Shown here: one piece after another, positions 7,441 to 14,209 of the stretch
Layout: every line of letters begins with the position of its first letter
Position numbering within the stretch: the first letter of the stretch is position 1
Assembly: GCA_019418305.1 (NCBI GenBank)
Contig: DYCA01000033.1
Coordinates: 2,178-17,757, forward strand
DNA: 15,580 nucleotides
Direction: 5' to 3'
Source of the DNA: Clostridiales bacterium
Lineage (GTDB): Bacteria; Bacillota; Clostridia; Oscillospirales; Butyricicoccaceae
Translations under genes and position numbers: made by a program
The notes under the pieces: generated by a model
What the model saw: only the letters and a program-made list of their open reading frames with translations
Told to the model about the DNA's origin: nothing
Databases searched by the model: none

Positions 7441-7762
7441 AAAAAAAGAAATATAATAGCAGATAAACCAGACAGCCGGCAATCGCGGCCCAAATTAGAA
7501 AGGTCAGCAGAAGACAAAACAGATAACTGACAGGAAAACGCGCGCGTCGCAGCATTTCTCCCAAAGCATCCGGATCGCCAAGGCTGAGCAGTGCGGTAGT
7601 GACGGCTTCGTTGTGCGGATCGCCGCGTTCATATTCCAGATATTCTATGCGGGATAGGATGTGATCGGTTAATTCACGCCGTACCCGCGCGCGGTAGGGT
7701 GGCCAGAACAGATGACGGCACACCTGATTGAGATAGTGGGTAATGCGTTCATCCGAGGACAC
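7439..7762 (-). CDS. Small HAAS/permease-prefix-like membrane protein paired with PadR
   Basis: A 107-residue protein. Residues 1-75 are charged and helical, with the pattern LLSLGDPDALGEMLRR typical of HAAS/DUF1700-like 'permease prefix' domains. Residues 78-107 form one long hydrophobic segment ending in FFF, so it is a membrane anchor or tight hairpin with almost nothing after it. Such proteins are commonly encoded beside PadR regulators and are thought to act as membrane partners; the molecular role is unknown. The start is taken as GTG at 7762: GGAGG (7771-7775) is 8 bases away, whereas the upstream in-frame GTG at 7771 directly abuts it. The start lies inside the padR gene (14-base overlap). 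The stop falls in the shared terminator. The domain call is moderately sure and the function is not known. Confidence 0.72.
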   Translation of the reverse strand: MSSDERITHYLNQVCRHLFWPPYRARVRRELTDHILSRIEYLEYERGDPHNEAVTTALLSLGDPDALGEMLRRARFPVSYLFCLLLTFLIWAAIAGCLVYLLLYFFF

Positions 7763-8099
7763 ACGCCTCACCTCCGACTACCTTGCCGAATTGTTTGCAG
7801 AAGGATTCCCATTCGCGGCGGCATCGAGCAAGCGTTTTGACACCTTGACGGGTGAGTTGATAATACCGCCGGCAGCGCCCCGCATCAGAAGCGCGCTCGT
7901 AAGAGCGTACTTCACCGCGGGCTTCCAATCCGTGAAGAATCGGGTAGAGTGTGCCTTCTTTCATAGAAAAGGTTTGATCGGAGCGGCATTCCAGCTCTCG
8001 AATGATTTGGTAGCCGTACTTATCCTCATCTTCCAACAAGGCGAGGACAAGCAGTGTATTGCTACCTGGAAAAGCGGGATTGCTTTTTTTGCGCGACAT
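7749..8099 (-). CDS. PadR family transcriptional regulator
   Basis: A 116-residue winged-helix regulator. The family pattern is clear: NTLLVLALLEDEDKYGYQI at the start of the wing-helix, then MKEGTLYPILHGLEARGEV, then the wing with GRCRRYYQLTRQG near residues 73-85. The C-terminal dimerisation helix is short, as in the small PadR subfamily 2. The start is set by GGAGG (8107-8111), 7 bases before the ATG. It overlaps the HAAS-like gene by 14 bases, a common regulator-plus-membrane-partner arrangement. It has a very good promoter upstream, and a loose dyad lies over the -10 box, which may mean autoregulation. The inducing signal and targets cannot be read; the divergent export protein is a natural candidate target. 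Confidence 0.92.
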   Translation of the reverse strand: MSRKKSNPAFPGSNTLLVLALLEDEDKYGYQIIRELECRSDQTFSMKEGTLYPILHGLEARGEVRSYERASDAGRCRRYYQLTRQGVKTLARCRREWESFCKQFGKVVGGEACVLG

Positions 8100-8126
8100 A
8101 GAAGCACCTCCAATACCTCGATTACC

Positions 8127-8145
8127 GATGTATCCATAGTATATC
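8127..8145. promoter_or_regulatory. Possible PadR operator dyad
   Basis: GATGTATCCATAGTATATC is an imperfect dyad (outer GAT..TA / TA..ATC) that covers the -10 box of the padR promoter. PadR proteins commonly bind AT-rich dyads at their own promoters. The symmetry is incomplete, so this is a weak call. Confidence 0.3.
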
Positions 8146-8166
8146 CCGACGGGAGGAATGTGTCAA
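8138..8166 (-). promoter_or_regulatory. Strong sigma-A-type promoter for padR-HAAS
   Basis: On the minus strand there is a consensus TTGACA (8161-8166), a 17-base spacer and TATACT (8138-8143), which has five of six consensus bases. This is the closest match to consensus at the -35 position in the window and implies vigorous expression when not repressed. Confidence 0.78.
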
Positions 8167-8187
8167 ACAAATTATGGAGAAAAAACC

Positions 8188-8219
8188 TTGCTTTATGGGA
8201 AAAATTCATGTATTATAAT
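8188..8219 (+). promoter_or_regulatory. Sigma-A-type promoter for the small multidrug-export-family gene
   Basis: TTGCTT (8188-8193) is 17 bases from TATTAT (8211-8216). A perfect TATAAT overlaps at 8214-8219 but would need a 20-base spacer from that -35. Either way transcription starts near 8225, leaving a leader of under 30 bases. It diverges from the padR promoter; the two -35 boxes are 21 bases apart. Confidence 0.6.
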
Positions 8220-8252
8220 CAAGTATCTGTTCATTTTGGAGGATGAAAAAAG

Positions 8253-8744
8253 ATGTTTGCCGATTTGTTCAACTGGCTGCTCGGTGCAGGACGTGAGCTT
8301 GCAGTTGTCATTATTTCGATGGTGCCGTTGGTGGAACTGCGTGGTGCAGTACCGCTGGGCGTTATGGCGGGTATGCCGGAGGCCACATTGATTCCGTTGG
8401 CCATTTTGGGAAATATGATTCCTATTCCTTTTTTGCTGTTTTTTGGTGAAAAGATTCTGGATTGGGTGTGCACACTGCCGCCGTTGACCAAATTTGCGAC
8501 AGCCTACAAGCAGAAATTGCTTTCCAAAACCGATCAGGTTACGAAATACGCGCGTATTGGCCTGTTTCTGTTTGTTGCGATCCCGTTGCCGGGTACTGGA
8601 GCGTGGTCGGGTGCGCTGATTGCTACTATTTTGAAAATGCCGAAAACCAAGGCGCTGCTGTCCATTTTGGCGGGTGTCGTTACGGCGGGTATCATTATGC
8701 TGATTGCATCACACAGCGTGATAGGTGTGGTGAATTTGTTTTAA
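8253..8744 (+). CDS. Small multidrug-export family membrane protein (COG2426-like)
   Basis: A 163-residue integral membrane protein. Family hallmarks are visible: MVPLVELRGAVPLGV near residues 23-37, and VAIPLPGTGAWSGALIA near residues 109-125, two re-entrant-looking proline/glycine motifs typical of the Sm_multidrug_ex group (PF06695, related to SNARE-associated/DedA-like folds). About four further hydrophobic stretches surround them. GGAGG (8238-8242) is 10 bases before the ATG; an ATG at 8243 is out of frame. The gene stands alone, with its own promoter and terminator, divergent from padR. The name 'multidrug export' is a family label with limited direct evidence. Regulation by the adjacent PadR is plausible but inferred from position. 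Confidence 0.85.
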   Translation: MFADLFNWLLGAGRELAVVIISMVPLVELRGAVPLGVMAGMPEATLIPLAILGNMIPIPFLLFFGEKILDWVCTLPPLTKFATAYKQKLLSKTDQVTKYARIGLFLFVAIPLPGTGAWSGALIATILKMPKTKALLSILAGVVTAGIIMLIASHSVIGVVNLF

Positions 8745-8780
8745 AAAATGCGTCCGGAGTGAATGCCGGACGCATTTTTT
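8743..8780 (+). terminator. Rho-independent terminator after the export-family gene
   Basis: AAAAAATGCGTCCGG (8743-8757) and CCGGACGCATTTTTT (8766-8780) form a perfect 15-bp stem with an 8-base loop, beginning at the stop codon. The A/T arms make it symmetrical, so it could also stop read-through from the minus strand. Confidence 0.92.
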
Positions 8781-8802
8781 TCGATATCAGGGGAAGGGAA
8801 AT

Positions 8803-8846
8803 AAAAACGACCGATAAATCACTCTGCTGATTTGTCGGTCGTTTTT
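8803..8846 (-). terminator. Rho-independent terminator of the nicotinate phosphoribosyltransferase gene
   Basis: A 19-bp stem (8803-8821 with 8828-8846) with a 6-base loop and a single G-T pair, core ACGACCGA/TCGGTCGT, flanked by five T on either strand. It lies 8 bases beyond the minus-strand stop codon and is potentially bidirectional. Confidence 0.9.
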
Positions 8847-8854
8847 GCTGTACG

Positions 8855-10297
8855 TTAAATGCGGCAGGCTTCCAGCAATGCATGCTTGCAGTCCCACAGT
8901 TTTTGAGATAGATCTACAAAGTAGGTCTGTGGGTTTTCAAATCGCTTGATTTGCTCCCAAAGTGTATCGACTTCGGATAGGCAATATTCGCGGATATCGT
9001 TAATACTCGGGTTGGTGTATACACAGCGTCCTTCTTTGAAAAGCTGCACACGCAGTGGACGCACGGTGTAATCGGTAACAACTCTTTTCTTCCAGGTATG
9101 GATCGGATGGAACAGGGTATAGGGCTGGTCGCTGTCAATCACCTCGTCGTGAATCGTCAGCACATCGCCAAGCGCCTTGCCGGTCTTATTGTCAAACAGG
9201 CGATAGACTTGTTTGAAGTGCGGCGTAGTGATTTTCTCTACATTTTCCGAAACCTTGATCTTGGGGATGATCTCGCCCTCGGCGTTCTCAACTGCGGCAA
9301 GTTTATAGACACCGCCAAAGACTGGTTCGGATTTTGAGGTGATCAGGCGCTCACCGATGCCGAAAGAATCCACGCATGCACCTTGTACCAGCAGATCGCG
9401 CACCAGATATTCGTCGAGCGAGTTGGATGCCATGATCTGCATATCCGGGAAACCGGCTTCATCCAGCATTTTACGTGCTTCAATAGAAAGATAAGCAATA
9501 TCGCCTGAGTCTAGACGGATGCCACGCGGCCGAATGCCTTTCTCTTCAACCATTTCACGCGCAACACGCAATGCGTTGGGTACACCGGATTTAAGAACGT
9601 TGTAAGTATCCACCAGAAAAATACAGTTATCCGGATAGATATCGGCATAGGCTTTAAATGCCTCATATTCGCTGTCAAACATCTGCACCCACGAATGTGC
9701 CATGGTGCCGCCGGCGGGAATTTTGAAATCACGGTCAGCCAGTACGCAGGCGGTACCCTGACAGCCGCCGATATAGGCTGCGCGTGCACCGTAGATGGCA
9801 CCGTCATAACCTTGCGCGCGACGAGAGCCAAATTCAAGTACGGTACGGCCCTGTGCCGCGCGTGTAATGCGGTTGGCCTTGGTGGCAATCAGAGTCTGAT
9901 GATTGATGGTAAGCAGCACCATTGTTTCTACAAACTGTGCTTGTATCATTGGTCCTGCAACCGTGACCAGTGGCTCGCCCGGAAAAACAGGTGTGCCTTC
10001 CGGCACTGCCCAGACATCGCACTGGAATTTAAAATGTCTGAGATAATGGAGGAATGCTTCGGAAAAGCAGCCGCGGCCGCGCAGGTATTTGATATCTTCT
10101 TCGGTAAAGTGCAGATTCTTAAAATAGTCGATTAGCTGTTCGACGCCTGCCATGATGGCATAACCGCCGCCATCTGGCACACGACGGAAAAACATGTCAA
10201 AATATGCGCGGCGATCCGCGATTCCTTTTTCAAAGTAGCCATGTGCCATGGTAAACTCATAAAAGTCGGTCAACATGGTCAGATTCTTGTCTGTCAT
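8855..10297 (-). CDS. pncB: Nicotinate phosphoribosyltransferase
   Basis: A 480-residue cytoplasmic enzyme of NAD salvage that condenses nicotinic acid with PRPP, using ATP, to give nicotinate mononucleotide. The N-terminal LTDFYEFTMAHGYF (residues 9-22) and the FGSRRAQG loop (156-163) are standard family motifs. His201 in GTMAHSW is the expected autophosphorylated histidine. RGIRLDSGDIAYLS and MASNSLDEY later in the protein are phosphoribosyl-binding strands. Length is typical of the longer Gram-positive PncB. The frame is open 46 codons further upstream, but that stretch runs through the promoter and dyad. The start MTDKNL is preceded by minus-strand AAAGGGG (10308-10314) at 10 bases. It is a single-gene unit with its own promoter and terminator. 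Confidence 0.96.
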   Translation of the reverse strand: MTDKNLTMLTDFYEFTMAHGYFEKGIADRRAYFDMFFRRVPDGGGYAIMAGVEQLIDYFKNLHFTEEDIKYLRGRGCFSEAFLHYLRHFKFQCDVWAVPEGTPVFPGEPLVTVAGPMIQAQFVETMVLLTINHQTLIATKANRITRAAQGRTVLEFGSRRAQGYDGAIYGARAAYIGGCQGTACVLADRDFKIPAGGTMAHSWVQMFDSEYEAFKAYADIYPDNCIFLVDTYNVLKSGVPNALRVAREMVEEKGIRPRGIRLDSGDIAYLSIEARKMLDEAGFPDMQIMASNSLDEYLVRDLLVQGACVDSFGIGERLITSKSEPVFGGVYKLAAVENAEGEIIPKIKVSENVEKITTPHFKQVYRLFDNKTGKALGDVLTIHDEVIDSDQPYTLFHPIHTWKKRVVTDYTVRPLRVQLFKEGRCVYTNPSINDIREYCLSEVDTLWEQIKRFENPQTYFVDLSQKLWDCKHALLEACRI

Positions 10298-10345
10298 TGC
10301 GAAAACGCCCCTTTGCGCACGTAACCCGTACGCTTTATTCATTCC

Positions 10346-10370
10346 ATGTATCTGTCTTGACACAGTACAT
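10346..10370. promoter_or_regulatory. Dyad at the pncB transcript start, candidate niacin-responsive operator
   Basis: ATGTA-t-CTGT (10346-10355) and ACAG-TACAT (10362-10370) are perfect inverted arms of nine bases apart from one extra T, around a six-base centre. It lies just downstream of the pncB -10 box, at about +2 to +26. That suits a repressor site, for example of the NiaR type that controls NAD salvage genes in Firmicutes. The regulator identity is inference; a bulged RNA hairpin in the leader is the alternative. Confidence 0.5.
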
Positions 10371-10378
10371 TTATAGAT

Positions 10379-10407
10379 ATCATAGTACGATTTAGCTAAA
10401 AGTGCAA
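10379..10407 (-). promoter_or_regulatory. Sigma-A-type promoter for pncB
   Basis: On the minus strand TTGCAC (10402-10407) and TATGAT (10379-10384) are separated by exactly 17 bases. The spacer contains a perfect 10-base palindrome TTTAGCTAAA (10391-10400). The leader to the pncB start would be about 75 bases. Confidence 0.7.
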
Positions 10408-10436
10408 GCATTTCTTTGCTAGAAAAAATACACAAA

Positions 10437-10469
10437 ATGAATAAATATACATAATATAAAATATTTATA
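10437..10469. promoter_or_regulatory. Tandem ArgR/AhrC-type ARG boxes upstream of argG
   Basis: ATGAATAAATATACAT (10437-10452) is a near-palindrome (6 of 8 base pairs) and fits the Gram-positive ARG box pattern of TGAAT..AT.CA around an A/T core. Two bases later TATAAA-ATA-TTTATA (10455-10469) is a second A/T-rich dyad with TG replaced by TA. Paired boxes about 2-3 bases apart are how ArgR hexamers bind. The pair sits just upstream of the argG -35 box, so arginine-dependent repression is the likely role. Confidence 0.62.
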
Positions 10470-10477
10470 AATTATCC

Positions 10478-10506
10478 TTGCCAAACGATAGCATAGGGAG
10501 TATAAT
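10478..10506 (+). promoter_or_regulatory. argGp: Near-consensus promoter of the arginine operon
   Basis: TTGCCA (10478-10483), a 17-base spacer and a perfect TATAAT (10501-10506). The start would be near 10513, with a leader of about 35 bases that carries GGAGG (10533-10537). There is no room for a T-box or other leader attenuator, so control must be at initiation. Confidence 0.82.
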
Positions 10507-10546
10507 GAAACAGTCGAAAAAATGACAGGTATGGAGGTCAAGAGAA

Positions 10547-11800
10547 ATGGAAAAGAAATATAACAAAGTTGTTCTGGCATACTCTGGCGGTTTGGATACT
10601 TCGGTACTTATTCCGTGGCTCAAAGAGCATTATGGCTGCGAGGTTATTGCGGTGTCCGGTAATGTCGGTCAGGCTGGTGAGCTGGAAGGTCTGGAAGAGA
10701 AAGCGCTCAAGACAGGCGCGTCCAAGCTGTACATCGAAGACCTGACCAAGGAATTCGTTGATGATTACATCATTCCGACCATGAAGGCGGGTGCTACTTA
10801 TGAGCTGTACCTGCTTGGCACTTCGTTTGCGCGTCCGATTATTGCCAAGCGCATCGTCGAGATTGCGCTCAAAGAAGGCGCGGATGCCATCTGCCACGGG
10901 TGCACGGGTAAGGGCAATGATCAGGTTCGTTTCGAGTTGGCTATTCATGCGTTTGCGCCGCAGATGGATATTATTGCTCCGTGGCGTTTCTGGGAGCTGA
11001 ACAGCCGCGAAAAGGAGATTGCTTACGCGGAAGCACATAATATTCCGCTGAAGATCAATAAGGAAACCAACTATTCTAAGGATAAGAACCTGTGGCACCT
11101 GAGCCATGAGGGCCTTGACCTTGAATTGCCTTCCAACGAGGCGCCGATCAATCGGCCGGGCTTCCTCGAGTTGGGTGTATCGCCTGAGCAGGCACCCGAC
11201 AAGCCGACTTATGTGACTATCCACTTTGAAAAAGGCGTGCCGACTGCGGTAGACGGCGAAGAGATGGATTCGGTTGCCATCATCGAAAAGCTAAACAAGC
11301 TCGGCGGTGAAAACGGTGTTGGTATTCTGGATATCGTTGAGAACCGTTTGGTCGGCATGAAGAGCCGCGGCGTGTATGAAACTCCGGGCGGCGCGGTGCT
11401 GTACGCGGCGCATCAGAAGCTCGAGGAGATTACGCTTGATAAGGAGACGGCCCACTATAAGGCACAGGTTGCAATGAAGTTCGGCGAGTTGGTTTATAAC
11501 GGCCAGTGGTACACGCCGCTGCGTAAGGCACTCTCCGCATTTGTAGATTCTACGCAGGAGACTGTTACTGGTGATGTAAAGCTCAAGCTGTACAAGGGGA
11601 ATATTATTCCGGCATCCGTCACCTCGCCGTACAGCCTGTACTCCGAGGATATGGCGACCTTTAACGAGGACGATTGCTACGATCAGGCGGATTCTGCAGG
11701 CTTCATCAATCTGTTTGGCCTGCCGCTCAAGGTGCGTGCGCTGAACGACCAGATCCTGTATAAAAAGACCGGAATGCACTTCCCGTCGGTAGAAAAGTAA
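10547..11800 (+). CDS. argG: Argininosuccinate synthase
   Basis: A 417-residue cytoplasmic enzyme that joins citrulline and aspartate with ATP to form argininosuccinate. The N-terminal PP-loop SGGLDTS at residues 13-19 binds the ATP pyrophosphate. The family signature [15 protein letters not shown] follows near residue 118. Later, SPEQAPDKP and [11 protein letters not shown] mark the C-terminal synthetase and multimerisation parts. Length is a little above the common 395-410, within the family range. GGAGG lies 9 bases before the ATG. It is the first gene of the arginine operon, directly behind the promoter and ARG boxes. argH follows after 65 bases that contain a perfect palindrome. Confidence 0.98.
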   Translation: MEKKYNKVVLAYSGGLDTSVLIPWLKEHYGCEVIAVSGNVGQAGELEGLEEKALKTGASKLYIEDLTKEFVDDYIIPTMKAGATYELYLLGTSFARPIIAKRIVEIALKEGADAICHGCTGKGNDQVRFELAIHAFAPQMDIIAPWRFWELNSREKEIAYAEAHNIPLKINKETNYSKDKNLWHLSHEGLDLELPSNEAPINRPGFLELGVSPEQAPDKPTYVTIHFEKGVPTAVDGEEMDSVAIIEKLNKLGGENGVGILDIVENRLVGMKSRGVYETPGGAVLYAAHQKLEEITLDKETAHYKAQVAMKFGELVYNGQWYTPLRKALSAFVDSTQETVTGDVKLKLYKGNIIPASVTSPYSLYSEDMATFNEDDCYDQADSAGFINLFGLPLKVRALNDQILYKKTGMHFPSVEK

Positions 11801-11809
11801 TTCAATGTT

Positions 11810-11841
11810 GTAGGGCGGCATGTCCGAACGTGCCGCCCTAC
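11810..11841. repeat. Perfect palindromic element in the argG-argH gap (REP-like hairpin)
   Basis: GTAGGGCGGCA (11810-11820) and TGCCGCCCTAC (11831-11841) are perfect 11-base inverted arms around a 10-base centre. The GC-rich arms starting with GTAGGGCG resemble dispersed palindromic repeats seen in Clostridia genomes; this is from memory and unverified. No T-tract follows (GGGTGTTTTG), so it is a poor terminator. It could instead protect or process the operon mRNA between argG and argH. Confidence 0.6.
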
Positions 11842-11865
11842 GGGTGTTTTGTGAGGTAACGCAAT

Positions 11866-13260
11866 ATGGCAAAATTATGGGCAGGACGGTTTCAAAAGGA
11901 AACCGATCTGGTGGTAAACGATTTTAACTCGTCCATCCTATTTGACTGCCGGTTATATAAAGAGGACATTACCGGATCGATCGCACATGCCACTATGCTG
12001 GGCAAGCAGGGCATTATTGAGGAACACGAGGCTGAAAAGATCGTAGAAGGATTGAAAGGTATCCTCAAAGACATCGAGGACGGTAAGGTGGAGTTCTCGC
12101 TTGACTATGAGGATATTCATATGAATATTGAGCAGCTGCTGACCGAACGCATCGGCGACACTGGTAAGCGGTTGCATACCGGCCGTTCGAGAAACGATCA
12201 GGTTGCGCTTGACATGCGCATGTACGTCAAAAACGAGATACAAGAAATCATTTCCATGATCTGCACGTTCATGAAAGCATTGTGCAAAAAAAGCCGTGAA
12301 AACCTGGATGCAGTTATGCCTGGCTATACACATTTGCAGCGCGCGCAGCCGACCACATTTGCGCATTACATGATGGCATATGCCAACATGCTCAAACGAG
12401 ACATCGGCCGCTTGCAGGACTGTTTTGAACGCATGGATGAGATGCCGCTTGGTTCAGGCGCGCTGGCATCCACGACTTATCCGATCGACCGTGAGTTCGT
12501 CCGCCAGCAGCTTGGTTTTGCCCGCCTGACTGATAACTCACTCGATGGTGTTTCTGACCGTGACTACTGTGTAGAGCTGCTTTCGGCGCTGTCCATCCTG
12601 ATGATGCATCTGTCGCGTCTGTCCGAGGAGATTATCTCATGGTGCTCGTGGGAGTTCAAGTTCGTGGAGCTGGATGACGCCTATTCTACCGGATCGTCCA
12701 TCATGCCGCAGAAGAAAAATCCAGATGTATGTGAACTGATTCGTGGCAAGACCGGCCGCGTGTATGGCGCGCTGACGACCATGCTGACTGTGCTTAAGGG
12801 TCTGCCGCTTGCGTACAATAAGGATATGCAGGAGGACAAGGAGGCAGTGTTTGGCGCAATCGACACGGTCAAGCAGTGCCTTGAAGTGTTTACGCCCATG
12901 TTCGCCACTATGACGCTGCGCCGGGATAATATGCGCAAGGCGGCGTCCGGCGGCTTCATCAATGCTACCGACTGTGCAGATTATCTGACCAAGAAGGGTA
13001 TGCCGTTCCGTGACGCGTATAAGACGGTCGGCCGTTTGGTTAATCAGTGTATCAAAGCGGATGAAACGCTCGAAACTATGACGATGCGCGACTTTGCTGC
13101 CATTTCGGATAAGTTTGGAGACGATATATACGATGCGCTCGATCTGCGCACTTGCGTTGCCGGCAGAAAGGTAATCGGCGGTCCTGCGCCGCAGGAGGTC
13201 ACGCGCCAGATTGATAAAATCGAAAACTTCATCGCGGAGGTAGAGGGCGATGAAGCCTAA
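11866..13260 (+). CDS. argH: Argininosuccinate lyase
   Basis: A 464-residue enzyme of the fumarase/aspartase superfamily that splits argininosuccinate into arginine and fumarate, the last step of the pathway. The N-terminus (LWAGRF) and HTGRSRNDQVALD near residues 105-117 are diagnostic. GYTHLQRAQP comes near residues 148-157, and the superfamily signature GSSIMPQKKNPD at 276-287 carries the catalytic serine loop. Length is exactly usual (455-470). The ribosome-binding site is modest (GAGGT at 11853-11857). The last 11 bases overlap the start of argC, which has its GGAGG inside argH, so the two are translationally coupled. Nothing unusual is seen in the catalytic regions. Confidence 0.98.
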   Translation: MAKLWAGRFQKETDLVVNDFNSSILFDCRLYKEDITGSIAHATMLGKQGIIEEHEAEKIVEGLKGILKDIEDGKVEFSLDYEDIHMNIEQLLTERIGDTGKRLHTGRSRNDQVALDMRMYVKNEIQEIISMICTFMKALCKKSRENLDAVMPGYTHLQRAQPTTFAHYMMAYANMLKRDIGRLQDCFERMDEMPLGSGALASTTYPIDREFVRQQLGFARLTDNSLDGVSDRDYCVELLSALSILMMHLSRLSEEIISWCSWEFKFVELDDAYSTGSSIMPQKKNPDVCELIRGKTGRVYGALTTMLTVLKGLPLAYNKDMQEDKEAVFGAIDTVKQCLEVFTPMFATMTLRRDNMRKAASGGFINATDCADYLTKKGMPFRDAYKTVGRLVNQCIKADETLETMTMRDFAAISDKFGDDIYDALDLRTCVAGRKVIGGPAPQEVTRQIDKIENFIAEVEGDEA

Positions 13261-14170
13261 GGTATATATTGACGGCAAAGAGGGTACAACCGGCCTGCAG
13301 ATTTACGACCGCCTTTCCGGTCGGGATGATATTGAACTGCTGCTGATTGACGAAGATAAGCGCAAGGACACGGATGAGCGCCGCAAGTTTTTGAACGCTG
13401 CGGACATTGTATTCCTGTGTCTGCCGGATGCTGCGGCGAAAGAAGCGGTTTCTCTGATTGAGAATCAGAACACCCGCGTCATTGATGCTTCGACTGCACA
13501 CCGTACTAATCCCGACTGGGATTATGGTTTTGCTGAGTTATCCAAAGCACATCGTATGGCGATTACAGACTCCAAGCGGGTTGCCAATCCCGGCTGCCAT
13601 GCGAGTGGATTTATCGCTTCGGTGTATCCGCTGGTGGCGCACGATGTCGTGCCGGCAGATTATGCCTTCACCTGTTCGTCGCTGACCGGCTATTCCGGCG
13701 GCGGTAAGAAGATGATTGCCGAGTATGAGGACGCAGAACGCGATCTGAAACATGATTCTGAACGTATCTACGGCTTAAACCTGCATCACAAGCATCTGCC
13801 CGAAATGATATACGTCTGCGGACTGATGCAGCCGCCGGTGTTTGTGCCGGTGGTGGGCGATTTTTATAAGGGGATGGCGACAACTGTCATGCTGCCCGGC
13901 CTGGATGCAAAATGTGTCCACGAAGCACTTTCAAAGCATTACGAGGGACAGAAGCTAGTCACGGTCGCGCCGCTCGGCGGTGATGAGCCGGTGATTTATG
14001 CCAATACGCTTGCCGGTCATGACAGCCTGCGGCTGATTGTGTGCGGGCATGAAGAACAGACCATCGTCACCGCGCTGTTTGACAATCTCGGCAAGGGAGC
14101 GTCGGGCGCAGCGGTGCAGAATATGAATATTATGCTCGGACTCGAAGAAACTACCGGGCTGACACTGTAA
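13250..14170 (+). CDS. argC: N-acetyl-gamma-glutamyl-phosphate reductase, short (type 2) form
   Basis: A 306-residue NADPH-dependent dehydrogenase that reduces N-acetylglutamyl phosphate to the semialdehyde, the third step of ornithine synthesis. The N-terminal nucleotide-binding stretch DGKEGTTGLQI (residues 8-18) and overall length mark the shorter type 2 ArgC rather than the roughly 340-residue type 1. The catalytic cysteine is Cys116 in NPGCHASG. The conserved LHHKHLPEM further on probably contains the catalytic histidine. GGAGG (13236-13240) is 9 bases before the ATG and lies within argH, with an 11-base gene overlap. The type 2 form is common in proteobacteria and also occurs in clostridia, so on its own it does not prove transfer. 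Confidence 0.96.
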   Translation: MKPKVYIDGKEGTTGLQIYDRLSGRDDIELLLIDEDKRKDTDERRKFLNAADIVFLCLPDAAAKEAVSLIENQNTRVIDASTAHRTNPDWDYGFAELSKAHRMAITDSKRVANPGCHASGFIASVYPLVAHDVVPADYAFTCSSLTGYSGGGKKMIAEYEDAERDLKHDSERIYGLNLHHKHLPEMIYVCGLMQPPVFVPVVGDFYKGMATTVMLPGLDAKCVHEALSKHYEGQKLVTVAPLGGDEPVIYANTLAGHDSLRLIVCGHEEQTIVTALFDNLGKGASGAAVQNMNIMLGLEETTGLTL

Positions 14171-14209
14171 TTATCCTGACAGCGCTGTGCGTAAAGGAGA
14201 AATGAAACG

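Noticed and set aside
7743..8246. Plus-strand open frame of 167 codons across padR
   Set aside because: It reads antisense to padR and through its promoter; PadR motifs on the minus strand are unambiguous.
10298..10435. In-frame 46-codon N-terminal extension of nicotinate phosphoribosyltransferase
   Set aside because: It runs through the pncB promoter and dyad, lacks a ribosome-binding site, and is not part of the family's N-terminus.
10507..10546. Leader attenuator, T-box or riboswitch ahead of argG
   Set aside because: The leader is only about 35 bases from the promoter to the ATG, too short for any of these.
11810..11850. argG-argH hairpin as a Rho-independent terminator
   Set aside because: There is no T-tract after the stem, and argH has no separate promoter that I can see, so ending transcription there would cut off the operon.
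12637..13278. Antisense open frame opposite argH
   Set aside because: It is a shadow frame with low-complexity composition; argH is intact on the plus strand.
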